Of a stretch of DNA of 64,000 nt, positions 56,495 through 64,000 are shown one piece after another. The stretch lies in the NCBI GenBank assembly GCA_026225215.1, contig JAMFSI010000100.1, positions 33,750 through 97,749 of the forward strand, given 5' to 3'. The notes beneath the pieces are model-generated. The model made no database searches. It worked only from the letters and a program-made list of their open reading frames with translations, and had not been told where the DNA came from. Position 1 is the first letter of the stretch, and every line of letters starts with the position of its first letter. This stretch comes from Sphingomonas palustris. Lineage in GTDB: Bacteria > Pseudomonadota > Alphaproteobacteria > Sphingomonadales > Sphingomonadaceae. A program made the position numbers and the translations under genes.

Positions 56495-57411
56495 GTCCCG
56501 CTTCGCATGGCAGCGAACAAGCCGTCGAATCGAACGGGCTAGTTCTGGTCGTCGATGATGATGCCGATACCAGGCAGATGTTGCACACCGCGCTGGCTAC
56601 CGCTGGCAAGGCGCCCATCCTGGCGGAAAATGGCGCTCAGGCGCTGGCGCTGCTCGATCGAGTGGTGCCCGACCTGATCCTGCTCGATGCGGTGATGCCC
56701 GAGATCGATGGCTTTGCGACTTGCCGGCAAATCAAGGCACGGCCCGAGTCCGCGCATGTCCCGGTGATCTTCATGACCGGTCTGGTCGATACCGAGCATG
56801 TCGTCGAGGGCCTGCGGGTGGGCGGGGTCGACTATATCACCAAGCCGCTGGTGTTGGACGAGTTGCTGGCGCGCATTGAGGTGCATCTGGCCAATTCGCG
56901 CATATCGCAACGTGCCTTGTCGGCCCTGGACGCGATCGGCCGGAAATTGCTCGCCTGTGATGCGCAAGGCCACATCCTCTGGACGACCGCAGCTGCAGCC
57001 AATCTCATCGCCATTACCCATGAGCCGCCCCTGCACGAACAAATCCTGCGGATGATCGCTGCGGTGCTGCGCGGTCAATCCCCCATGCCGGGGCAGATCG
57101 CCGGCCCGCACAAGATCCAGATCGCTTATATTGGCAAGGTGGGAACCGGGGAATTTCTGTTCCGATTGCAGGATTCGAGCGATGGCCGGGAAGCATCGCT
57201 GCTGCAGCAAGCGCTGGGCCTTACCCCGCGTGAAAGCGAGGTTCTGCATTGGATATCGAAGGGCAAATCCAACAAGGACACGAGTGAGATTCTGAATATC
57301 AGCTCGAGAACGGTGAACAAGCATCTCGAGCAGATATTCATTAAATTAGGGGTAGAAAACCGTTCTGCCGCCGCCTCAATAGCCACCCGTCTGATATCGA
57401 TTACGGATTAG
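56479..57411 (+). CDS. LuxR/FixJ-type response regulator with PAS-like middle
   Basis: 310 residues; starts 16 bases before the kinase stop. The receiver has the acidic cluster in VLVVDDDADTR, phospho-acceptor Asp70 in ILLDAVMPEIDGF, Thr/Lys in FMTGLVD and YITKPL. A PAS-like middle around ALDAIGRKLLACDAQGHILWTTA spans about 145-230. The C-terminal LuxR helix-turn-helix is LTPRESEVLHWISKGKSNKD and ISSRTVNKHLEQIF. It is the obvious output of the NCS1-kinase, probably activating urt/ure and perhaps the amidase operon. The gene ends before a REP-like repeat. Confidence 0.93.
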   Translation: MAAPVSPASHGSEQAVESNGLVLVVDDDADTRQMLHTALATAGKAPILAENGAQALALLDRVVPDLILLDAVMPEIDGFATCRQIKARPESAHVPVIFMTGLVDTEHVVEGLRVGGVDYITKPLVLDELLARIEVHLANSRISQRALSALDAIGRKLLACDAQGHILWTTAAAANLIAITHEPPLHEQILRMIAAVLRGQSPMPGQIAGPHKIQIAYIGKVGTGEFLFRLQDSSDGREASLLQQALGLTPRESEVLHWISKGKSNKDTSEILNISSRTVNKHLEQIFIKLGVENRSAAASIATRLISITD

Positions 57412-57454
57412 CAAAAAGACATTTCGTGGAGCGGCAAGCGAGCCGACAAACCCG

Positions 57455-57545
57455 CCCGTTCGTGCTGAGCTTGTCGAAGCACTGTCCTGCTTGCAACCAG
57501 CGCCGCAAAGAAAAGCAATCCTTTAGCATGCTCAGGACAGACGGG
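57455..57545. repeat. sphingomonad palindromic (REP-like) repeat, copy 2
   Basis: CCCGTTCGTGCTGAGCTTGT and GAAGCACTGTCCTGC at left pair with TAGCATGCTCAGGACAGACGGG at right. It matches copy 1 at 42465-42556 closely on the left arm. It sits between convergent genes, so it may act as terminator for both. Confidence 0.75.
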
Positions 57546-57577
57546 ATGGTGACGTAGGTTGCGATAATACGCTCGCC

Positions 57578-57958
57578 TCAATCGGTACTGCCTTCCAGGC
57601 TGACATGCGCCGAGACGACTTTCCAGCCATCCTCGAACTTCACCCAGGTCTGGCTCTGCCGGCCGCGTCGCGGAGTATTGTCGCGGAAGAATTCGGCATC
57701 GACGGTCGCGCAGCTATCGCCATAGACGGTGATCTCCACCCGCCCCAGCCGCCGCGGTGGCGAACCGCCCCGGCCTTTGCGAAACTCGCGGATCGCGGCG
57801 ATGCCGTACAAGATCTCACCTACGCCGATGCGATTGGTAGTCTCCGCATCATGGAACAGGGCGTCCATTGCCGCGATATCGTCGGCCATGAGGGCGCGTT
57901 CATAGGCGTGGAAGCCTTCGGTGACTTCGGCCACCAGGGCAGGCGCGTTCAGCTGCAT
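57578..57958 (-). CDS. atzH: AtzH/HpxZ-like protein (DUF3225)
   Basis: 126 residues from ATG at 57958. LVAEVTEGFHAYERALMADD near the start, AMDALFHDAETTNRIGVGEI, LYGIAAIREFRKGRGG and RQSQTWVKFEDGWKVVSAHV are the family text of HpxZ and AtzH, an NTF2-fold protein of uncertain catalytic role encoded in purine/oxalurate (hpx) and cyanurate (atz) gene sets. Here it is separated from atzG/atzE by the urt-ure-sensor block and lies on the opposite strand, yet the association with the same enzymes holds. It is cytoplasmic. Confidence 0.82.
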   Translation of the reverse strand: MQLNAPALVAEVTEGFHAYERALMADDIAAMDALFHDAETTNRIGVGEILYGIAAIREFRKGRGGSPPRRLGRVEITVYGDSCATVDAEFFRDNTPRRGRQSQTWVKFEDGWKVVSAHVSLEGSTD

Positions 57959-58110
57959 GCAACAGCGCCTAAAAACCGTCGTTTTTGAATGGGCGCACGT
58001 ACTATCATCGAGTTGCCCCTGTGAGCGTGATGACACGTTCTGCCCGGATGGAATCAGCCTGTCAAAGGGACTGGCCTAGGCAATCGCTCCCCCGGCGCTC
58101 CACCTCGCGC

Positions 58111-59397
58111 CTATTGTTGCAACAGGTTCTCCCGATACGTCGTTCCGGCATATTCAGTCCGCATCAGCCCCCGCTGCTGCAGGATCGGCACGACATGGTC
58201 GACGAAGGCATCGATGCTTCCGGGCATCACATGGGGGCTGAAAGTGAAGCCATAGCAGCCGGTGTCCCGCCACCACTTCTCCAGCGTATCGGCGACGTGT
58301 TCGGGCGTGCCCATAATTCTCGGACTCATCGGCGACACCGCCAGATCGAGCGCCATTTCCCGCAATGTCGGGCTTCGGTCCTTGGTCCAGTTGCCCACGG
58401 CTGTCATCCAGCCCTGCGAGGCCTGAGTCTCGCCGGTCTCGATCGGCTGATCGACATCGTGGTCGTTGAAATCCCGGCCCAGAATCGCGCCCAGCCGGAT
58501 CACCGCCTGATCCAGGGCGACGCGCGACTTCAGGGTTTCGAGCTGCCGTTCGGCTTCCGCCTCGGTGCTGGCGACATAGGGTTGAATCCCGAAAAACACC
58601 CTGGGATGGGGGCGCCCGATCTCCTCGGCGGCGGCGCGAGTGCTGGCGATATAGCTTTTCATCGCCACTTCGGGCTGAAGTGCAAAGACTGCATCCGCGT
58701 GCTGGGCGGCGAACCGCATGCCCCGGCCCGACGCCCCGGCCTGAAAGATGAGCGGTCGCCCCTGGGGGGAGCAGGGCATCACCGGCAGCGAGTTGCAGCG
58801 GTAATATTTGCCGTTGTAGTGGACCGGTTTGATCTTGGCCGTATCGATGTATCGTCCTGCAGCCTTGTCCATGATGATGGCGTCGGCCGGGAAAGCATCC
58901 CACAGCCGGTAAGCGACATCCATATATTCGTCCGCCTGATCGTAGCGGCTGTCATGCTCCGGCCGCTCCAACCCCAAGGCCGCGAAATCATTCTCATGAT
59001 AGCTCGTGACCACATTCCAGGCCAATCGTCCGCCGGACAAATGATCGACCGTGCCGAGCCGCCGAACCGCCAGAAACGGCGGCGTCCCGATTGTCGTCAA
59101 AGTGACCGCCAGGCCGAGATGCCTGGTCACCTGCGACATGAGCGTCACCAGCATCAGCGGGTCGATCCGCGGAATACCGCCTTCGGCCGCATCTTCCACA
59201 TTCTGTGTGTTCGTCGATAGCGTGTCGGCAAAGAAAATGCCGTCGAAGAATCCTCGCTCCAAGGTTCGAGCGACATCACACCAATATTGCGGAGAATAAA
59301 GTCCCGCGCCCTGGCGATCCTCAGGGTGCGCCCACGATGCTTGGACATGATTACTCGGCGCGGTCTGCGCGACGAAGTTAAAGTGAATCTGCGCCAT
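58111..59397 (-). CDS. NtaA/DszA-type FMN-dependent monooxygenase
   Basis: 428 residues from ATG at 59397. Text such as GLYSPQYWCDVARTLERGFF, DGIFFADTLS, RRLGTVDHLSGGRLAWNVVTSY and PLIFQAGASGRGMRFAAQHA is diagnostic of the NtaA/SnaA/DszA group of the luciferase superfamily. These enzymes use FMNH2 from a separate reductase to oxidise amines, sulfones or chelators. It belongs to a different branch from the two shorter LLM enzymes at 10174 and 28062. It follows the AtzH-like gene on the same strand after a 152-base gap, and is divergent from the GMC gene. Confidence 0.9.
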   Translation of the reverse strand: MAQIHFNFVAQTAPSNHVQASWAHPEDRQGAGLYSPQYWCDVARTLERGFFDGIFFADTLSTNTQNVEDAAEGGIPRIDPLMLVTLMSQVTRHLGLAVTLTTIGTPPFLAVRRLGTVDHLSGGRLAWNVVTSYHENDFAALGLERPEHDSRYDQADEYMDVAYRLWDAFPADAIIMDKAAGRYIDTAKIKPVHYNGKYYRCNSLPVMPCSPQGRPLIFQAGASGRGMRFAAQHADAVFALQPEVAMKSYIASTRAAAEEIGRPHPRVFFGIQPYVASTEAEAERQLETLKSRVALDQAVIRLGAILGRDFNDHDVDQPIETGETQASQGWMTAVGNWTKDRSPTLREMALDLAVSPMSPRIMGTPEHVADTLEKWWRDTGCYGFTFSPHVMPGSIDAFVDHVVPILQQRGLMRTEYAGTTYRENLLQQ

Positions 59398-59766
59398 CAA
59401 TGACTTCCGCTATCAATTGTTTTATATGAAATGTATTTTTGGAAATACTCACGGAATGTGATCGAGAGCAGCGCTCCGCACGTCGCTTCATGCCGCAGCT
59501 CGCATGCGGACAGAGGATTTCAAGCCCCAACCCAGTGGTCAATAACTTCTCCATATATCGATAATTATTTTATAATGACGAAATAAGCACGATCTTGTTT
59601 GCTGTCAAACTTTCCCGTTCGCGGCGCTGCTTCGCATTCGCAGACCCGCCCTGCGGACCCGCCGCGCCGCGCCATGCCAATCCGATTTGACAGGCCGCAC
59701 CACGCAGCATAGTTCTATATTTAGAGATATATATCGATATTTCGAATGACTGGAGAGGCGATTCCC
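59398..59766. other. AT-rich divergent promoter region
   Basis: 369 bases with no gene. It contains GTATTTTTGGAAATAC-like symmetry near 59431-59446, the motif copy at 59539-59574, a GC-rich middle (59620-59700) and TATATATCGATATTTCGA near 59728-59745. GGAGAGG at 59752-59758 is the RBS for the GMC gene's GTG start. Confidence 0.5.
59539..59574. promoter_or_regulatory. shared promoter-region motif, copy C
   Basis: TCAATAA-CTTCTCC-ATATAT-CGATAATTA then TTTTATAA. Compared with copy B (TCAATAATTTTCTCC, then CGATAA) it has one base missing and two changes in the centre; its right end TAATTATTTTATAA equals copy A. Confidence 0.4.
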
Positions 59767-61386
59767 GTGCCGGCGCCCTATGATGTGGTGATAATTGGTG
59801 CCGGTTCCGCCGGATGCCCGCTGGCAGCACGACTGTCGGAGGATTCGCGCCGATCGGTGCTGCTGCTCGATGCCGGCCCCCGCTTTATCGGCGCGGAGAC
59901 TTATCCGACCGAGCTGCGCTATGGCGGCGTGCTCAGCGCGATGATGCCCGGAAAGCCCTATAATTGGGATCTCATCGCGACGGTGCGCGAAGGAATTCTG
60001 CAGCCTCTCCCGCGCGGCAAAGTCGTCGGGGGATCGAGCGCGCTCAATGGCACGCTGTTTACCCGGGGGTTGCCCGAGGATTTCGACGATTGGGCCGCGT
60101 CGGGTAATCCTGACTGGTCCTATGAGCAGGTGCTGCCCTATTTCCGCAAGCTGGAGACGGACGCAGACATTACCGACGCTTATCACGGCGCCTCGGGCCC
60201 CATGCCGCTGCGCCGGGCAAGCGAGAAGGAACTCCTGCCGATCGATCACGCCTTTCTGTCGGCCTGCCGGATGCATGGTTTTGCCGACGACCCGGACCAG
60301 AACGGTCCGAACTCGATCGGCGTCGGCCTGCTCCCCGTCAATACCAGGGAGGGCATCCGCGTGAATACGGCGATGGCCTATCTCGACCCGGCGATCTCCC
60401 GTCCCAACCTGGAGGTTCGACCCAATACCAGCGTCACCCGCATTATCTTCGATGGCCGCAAAGCCATCGGCGTCGAGATCGTCGCCGATGGCCGGCAGTC
60501 CACCATCTTCGCCGGGGAAGTGGTGCTGAGCGCCGGTGCGATCATGTCTCCGCAACTGCTGATGTGCTCGGGCATCGGTCCGGCTGATGAGCTACGCCGG
60601 CATAATATCCCGGTCGTAGTCGAATCCCCGCTGGTCGGCCGCGAATTCACCGATCACTGCACGATCAAACTCCCCTTCCGCATCAGGCGCGGCGCCAGTC
60701 GCTCGCCTTCGCCCACGAAGAGCCCTTGGGCACACGCCGGCCTGCATTATACCAGCCGGGGATCGCCCGAGCACAGCGACATGATGCTGATGCAGTCCTC
60801 GGTTTCGATGGACGCCGCCATTTTCTACGAGAACTCGCTGCTGGCAAAGATGAAAACCGCAGTCGCGACAATGCGCCGCATGTCGCTGTCGCAGTTCATC
60901 GACCAGGCGCGCCACGCGGCGGATCATGGTATTACCGCGGTGATCATGCGCGGTGAGGCGCGCGGCGAGATTCGCCTCAAATCAGCCGATTTCGCGGACA
61001 AGCCCGACCTGTTCTACCATAACCTCGAAGACGAGCGGGACCGGGCGCGGATGCGTGAGGCGATGCGCCTCTCCGCCACGCTGATCGCCAGCGATCCCTA
61101 TCGGGCGCTGGGCGCCGAACGCAGCGCCATCAGCGATCGGGAACTGGACAGCGACACCCTGCTTGACCGCTTTATCCTGGCCGGCGCCGGGACGTCGATC
61201 CATATGGCCAGTAGTTGCCGGATGGCGCCGTCGATCGCTGCCGGGGTGGTGGACGAAAAATGTCGGGTGCATGGCGCCGAGGGGCTGCGCGTCATCGACA
61301 GCGCGATCATGCCGACCGTCGTGCGCCGCTGCCCCGCTGCCACCGCGGTGATGATCGGCGAGCGCGCAGCCGCCTTTTTCGATTGA
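59767..61386 (+). CDS. GMC-family FAD-dependent oxidoreductase
   Basis: 539 residues. GTG at 59767 is favoured because GGAGAGG lies 8 bases upstream; an ATG seven codons earlier has no RBS. The dinucleotide site reads [20 protein letters not shown], the second GMC block is [20 protein letters not shown], and the C-terminal block with catalytic His reads [13 protein letters not shown]. It belongs with choline dehydrogenase and alcohol oxidases and would oxidise a primary alcohol. It is first of three co-directional genes with a CoA-transferase and an amidohydrolase. Confidence 0.93.
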   Translation: MPAPYDVVIIGAGSAGCPLAARLSEDSRRSVLLLDAGPRFIGAETYPTELRYGGVLSAMMPGKPYNWDLIATVREGILQPLPRGKVVGGSSALNGTLFTRGLPEDFDDWAASGNPDWSYEQVLPYFRKLETDADITDAYHGASGPMPLRRASEKELLPIDHAFLSACRMHGFADDPDQNGPNSIGVGLLPVNTREGIRVNTAMAYLDPAISRPNLEVRPNTSVTRIIFDGRKAIGVEIVADGRQSTIFAGEVVLSAGAIMSPQLLMCSGIGPADELRRHNIPVVVESPLVGREFTDHCTIKLPFRIRRGASRSPSPTKSPWAHAGLHYTSRGSPEHSDMMLMQSSVSMDAAIFYENSLLAKMKTAVATMRRMSLSQFIDQARHAADHGITAVIMRGEARGEIRLKSADFADKPDLFYHNLEDERDRARMREAMRLSATLIASDPYRALGAERSAISDRELDSDTLLDRFILAGAGTSIHMASSCRMAPSIAAGVVDEKCRVHGAEGLRVIDSAIMPTVVRRCPAATAVMIGERAAAFFD

Positions 61387-61406
61387 CGCGCACCGGGCAA
61401 GCCGCC

Positions 61407-61443
61407 CATATTATATCAATAATTTTCTCCAAATACCGATAAA
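61407..61443. promoter_or_regulatory. shared promoter-region motif, copy B
   Basis: CATATTATA-T-C-A-ATAA-T-TTTCTC-C-AAAT-A-CCGATAA-A-T matches copy A at 24628-24664 in about 31 of 37 positions. It lies 38 bases upstream of the CaiB-type gene start, within the gap after the GMC stop. Confidence 0.5.
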
Positions 61444-61480
61444 TAAACTGGTGCAGCAAGCGCCGGAGAGGATACTCCGA

Positions 61481-62707
61481 ATGACTAAAGTGATGACAGG
61501 CATACGGGTGCTGGAGGTGGCGCAATATACCTTCGTGCCGATGGCGGCGGGGCTGCTCGCGGACTGGGGCGCCGACGTCATCAAAATCGAACATCCGCTG
61601 CGCGGCGATACCCAGCGCGGCTTCACCTCTATCGGCGAGATCAAGCTCGATCCGCGACGAAACGTGGCGCTCGAGCATCCCAATCGCGGCAAGCGCAGCG
61701 TCGGGATCGATCTGACCAAACCCGAGGGGCAGGCGCTGCTTTACGAGATCGCCGCCACCGCCGATGTGTTCATCACCAATTATCTGCCGTATCAGCGCCA
61801 GAAGCTGAAGCTCGACGTCGAGCATATTCGCGCCATCAACCCGAACATCATCTACGCGCGCGGCAGCGCGCTTGGCGACAAGGGCCCCGAACGCGAGAAT
61901 GGCGGCTTCGACAGCACCTCCTTCTGGACTCGCGGCGGCGTCGGCGTGGCGCTGTCCCCGCCCGAGCTGGGCGGTCCGCTCCAACAGGGCATCCCGGCGT
62001 TCGGCGATACCATGGGCGGCATGTTCTTCGCCGGCGGCATTGCCGCGGCGTTGTTTCATCGCGAGCGCACCGGCCATGCCAGCGAAGTCGACGCCTCGCT
62101 GCTCAGCACCGCCTGGTGGGCCACCGCTGCCGGTATCAATCTGGGCGTCGAGACCGGCCAGAAAACCCATAGCCAACGGCGCGCGCCCGGCACTACCCCG
62201 GTCAATCCCTTCTCCGATTTCTACACCACGGCGGACGGCGGCACGATCAACCTGTGCATACTATCGCCCACGGCCTATATTCGCGACACGTTCACCCATC
62301 TCGGCATAGCCGAAGCAGCTGACGACCCGCGGTTCGCCGACGCCACCTCGCTCTTCGCTCATGCCAAGGAAGCGCACGCCCTGCTGATCGAGGCCTTCAA
62401 ACGCCATCCGATCGCCTATTGGAAGGAGCATCTGAAATCGATGAAGGGGCAATGGGCAGCGTTCCAGAGCGTGCTCGAACTTGCCGACGACAAACAGGCG
62501 CTGGCTAACGACATGCTGTTCGAAGTCGAGGCCTGGGACGGGGGCGCGCCGATCAAATTGACGCGGGGTCCGGTGCAGTTCGACCATGCCCCCGTCGACA
62601 CCATTCGCGGTCCGCAGCCTTCCGAACATACCGAGACCTTCCTGATGGAAATGGGCGTCGAGTGGGACAGGATCGAAAGTCTGAAGGCGGTCGGCGCCAT
62701 CGCCTGA
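61481..62707 (+). CDS. CaiB/BaiF-family (class III) CoA-transferase
   Basis: 408 residues from ATG at 61481 (GGAGAGG upstream; a GTG at 61451 is in frame). It starts [20 protein letters not shown] and has [38 protein letters not shown] and [18 protein letters not shown]. The catalytic Asp expected near residue 170 may be in [12 protein letters not shown]. The enzyme moves CoA between carboxylic acids, activating a catabolic intermediate. It lies 94 bases after the GMC gene and 60 before the amidohydrolase. Confidence 0.93.
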   Translation: MTKVMTGIRVLEVAQYTFVPMAAGLLADWGADVIKIEHPLRGDTQRGFTSIGEIKLDPRRNVALEHPNRGKRSVGIDLTKPEGQALLYEIAATADVFITNYLPYQRQKLKLDVEHIRAINPNIIYARGSALGDKGPERENGGFDSTSFWTRGGVGVALSPPELGGPLQQGIPAFGDTMGGMFFAGGIAAALFHRERTGHASEVDASLLSTAWWATAAGINLGVETGQKTHSQRRAPGTTPVNPFSDFYTTADGGTINLCILSPTAYIRDTFTHLGIAEAADDPRFADATSLFAHAKEAHALLIEAFKRHPIAYWKEHLKSMKGQWAAFQSVLELADDKQALANDMLFEVEAWDGGAPIKLTRGPVQFDHAPVDTIRGPQPSEHTETFLMEMGVEWDRIESLKAVGAIA

Positions 62708-62767
62708 CCGAGCGGGTGAGACGAGACCTGCGGGTTCCGCCTCGCCAAAATCGAAGGAGTTTGCATC

Positions 62768-63883
62768 ATGAGCTTTGTTTTCAGCGCGGATGGCCACATC
62801 GTCGAACCCTCCGATCTTCTCACCGAAGGTCTGCCGCCCTCCTTGCGGCGCTTCGGGCTGCGGGCGGAAGTGCGCGATGGCTATCGCTACATGATGGCGG
62901 GCGACAAGATCACCAGCAAGGCGCCGCTCAATCGCGCGCCGGTCATCATGAAGGACGGCGAATCCTTCGGGCGGGCAGAGCGACGCGGTCCGCGCGAGAT
63001 CACCCCTCGCCTGCTCGACATGGCGCTCGATGGCGTCGATGCGGAGATCGTCTTCCCCTCGCTCGGCATCACCTCGTTCCTGATCGAGAACGCCGAGGCC
63101 GAATTGGCCACCACGCAAGTCTATAACGACTGGCTGGACCAGCAACTCTCGGTCGAGCCAACCAAATTCGTGAAATGCGCCATCCTCCCCGTCCGCGACC
63201 TCGGCAACACGGTTGCCGAAATGAAGCGCATTGCCGCCCTGGGTTTCACCGCCGCCATGCTCCCGAGCCTGATCGAGGTGACCTCGGGCCTGCCGAGCTA
63301 CAATATGGCGGCGTGGGACCCGGTATTCGCGGCAGCCGAGGCGTTGGGCATCGTCTTCGTCCTCCACACCGGCACCGGCCGCGAGGATGTCCGCAGTCAC
63401 CGGGGGCCCGGCGGTGCGGTGATCAACTATGCCATCCAGGCTTGTGACGGCATGCTGTCGATCATGCAGCTGGTGGCAGGCGGCGTGCTCGACCGCTTCC
63501 CGCGCGCCAAGGTCGCCTGCATCGAATCGGGGGCGAGTTGGCTCGCCGCCGTCGCCGAACGCATGGACGAGGTCTACGAAGCGCACGATGCTTTCGTGCG
63601 GCCCAAGCTCTCGCTCAAACCCAGCGAAATCATCGCTCGCCAGGTCGCCTGCTCCTTCCAATATGATCGCGCCTGCATCATGTCCCGTTCGGTAACCGGG
63701 GTTAAAGCCTTGATGTGGGGCGCCGACTATCCGCATCACGAGGGCACTTTTCCGCGCTCCAAGGATGTGCTGGCGCATTTGTTCGACGGCATCGACATCA
63801 GCGAGCAGGACAAGGCCGATATTGTCGGACTGAACGCGGCGCGGCTTTTCCGCCTGCCCCATCCGGCGGTTGTTGCGGGGTAA
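62768..63883 (+). CDS. ACMSD-like amidohydrolase (Amidohydro_2), copy 2
   Basis: 371 residues. It shares with the protein at 19304-20422 the start MSFVFSADGH-VEP, the blocks GVDAEIVFPSLG, IENAEAELAT, CIESGASWLAA (CFIESGASWLAA in copy 1), ARQVACSFQ-DRACIMSRSV, and the metal-site end WGADYPHHEGTFP-SK. The two are clear paralogues of nearly equal size. In this copy the context is a GMC oxidase and a CoA-transferase, so the substrate may differ. The family performs metal-dependent hydrolysis or decarboxylation of ring-derived acids. Confidence 0.88.
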   Translation: MSFVFSADGHIVEPSDLLTEGLPPSLRRFGLRAEVRDGYRYMMAGDKITSKAPLNRAPVIMKDGESFGRAERRGPREITPRLLDMALDGVDAEIVFPSLGITSFLIENAEAELATTQVYNDWLDQQLSVEPTKFVKCAILPVRDLGNTVAEMKRIAALGFTAAMLPSLIEVTSGLPSYNMAAWDPVFAAAEALGIVFVLHTGTGREDVRSHRGPGGAVINYAIQACDGMLSIMQLVAGGVLDRFPRAKVACIESGASWLAAVAERMDEVYEAHDAFVRPKLSLKPSEIIARQVACSFQYDRACIMSRSVTGVKALMWGADYPHHEGTFPRSKDVLAHLFDGIDISEQDKADIVGLNAARLFRLPHPAVVAG

Positions 63884-63891
63884 GGGTTTGT

Positions 63892-64000
63892 ACGAAATCC
63901 GCGAAAGAGCGGATTTCGAAGTCTGTGCCGTCCCGCTCCCCCGGGTTGGTACCACCCAGTTAAGGTACCCTGTGGGTGGTACCAACCCGGGTGAGCGGGA
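63892..64000. repeat. large imperfect palindromic repeat, copy 3 (cut by window edge)
   Basis: Arms TCCCGCTCCCCCGGGTTGGT (from 63928) and a matching complement ACCAACCCGGGTGAGCGGGA (to 64000) flank AGTTAAGGTACCC. CGAAATCCGCGAAAGAGCGGATTTCG at 63894-63919 is an extra hairpin at its left end. The right flank lies outside the window. Confidence 0.7.

Noticed and set aside
62261..63985. Minus-strand frame (574 codons) at the right end
   Set aside because: Antisense to the CoA-transferase and amidohydrolase; its start lies inside the palindromic repeat.

Overview
The window looks like chromosomal or large-replicon DNA from an alphaproteobacterium, most likely a sphingomonad (Sphingomonas, Sphingobium, Novosphingobium and relatives). 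The reasons are high GC, TonB-dependent receptors next to catabolic enzymes, and the palindromic repeat containing GTGCTGAGCTTGTCGAAGCA that is common in sphingomonad genomes. I ran no database search. Family names rest on motifs, length and context.

Region 1 (1-34.6 kb) is accessory catabolic DNA. It holds short-chain dehydrogenases, SnoaL/NTF2-like small enzymes, a membrane PQQ dehydrogenase, a D-aminoacylase-type amidohydrolase, two cytochromes P450, two luciferase-like flavin monooxygenases, two TauD-type dioxygenases, an acyl-CoA-dehydrogenase-like oxidase, a thiolase/DUF35 pair, two MFS transporters, TetR regulators and TonB receptors. Substrates cannot be named, but the mix fits breakdown of hydrophobic cyclic or branched compounds. 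There is clear decay: a P450 with an early in-frame stop (7584-7586), a TonB receptor that lost its N-terminus (around 18212-18281) and a flavin-monooxygenase remnant (15839-16054).

Region 2 (34.7-58.0 kb) is a nitrogen-scavenging block. A GntR/FCD regulator faces an apparent operon of an outer-membrane barrel, an isochorismatase-fold cysteine hydrolase (biuret-hydrolase-like), an NCS2-type permease, AtzG-like, AtzE-like and allophanate hydrolase (AtzF). A urea ABC transporter (urtABCDE, minus strand) is divergent from a complete urease operon (ureDABCEFG plus hupE/ureJ). The urease operon runs without a gap into an NCS1-permease/hybrid histidine kinase fusion and a LuxR-type response regulator. 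An AtzH/HpxZ-like gene lies just beyond on the other strand. Two copies of the sphingomonad palindromic repeat sit in the convergent gaps on either side of the urt/ure/sensor block. The likely logic is import and stepwise deamination of ureides such as biuret, with urea imported and hydrolysed in parallel, under control of a transporter-like sensor.

Region 3 (58.1-64.0 kb) returns to catabolism: an NtaA/DszA-type flavin monooxygenase, a GMC oxidoreductase, a CaiB/BaiF CoA-transferase and a second copy of the ACMSD-like amidohydrolase. A 37-bp promoter-region motif is shared by the CoA-transferase gene and the cupin/TauD pair at 24.7 kb, with a weaker copy upstream of the GMC gene. Three copies of a large imperfect palindrome (11.8, 29.1 and 63.9 kb) are scattered in intergenic DNA.
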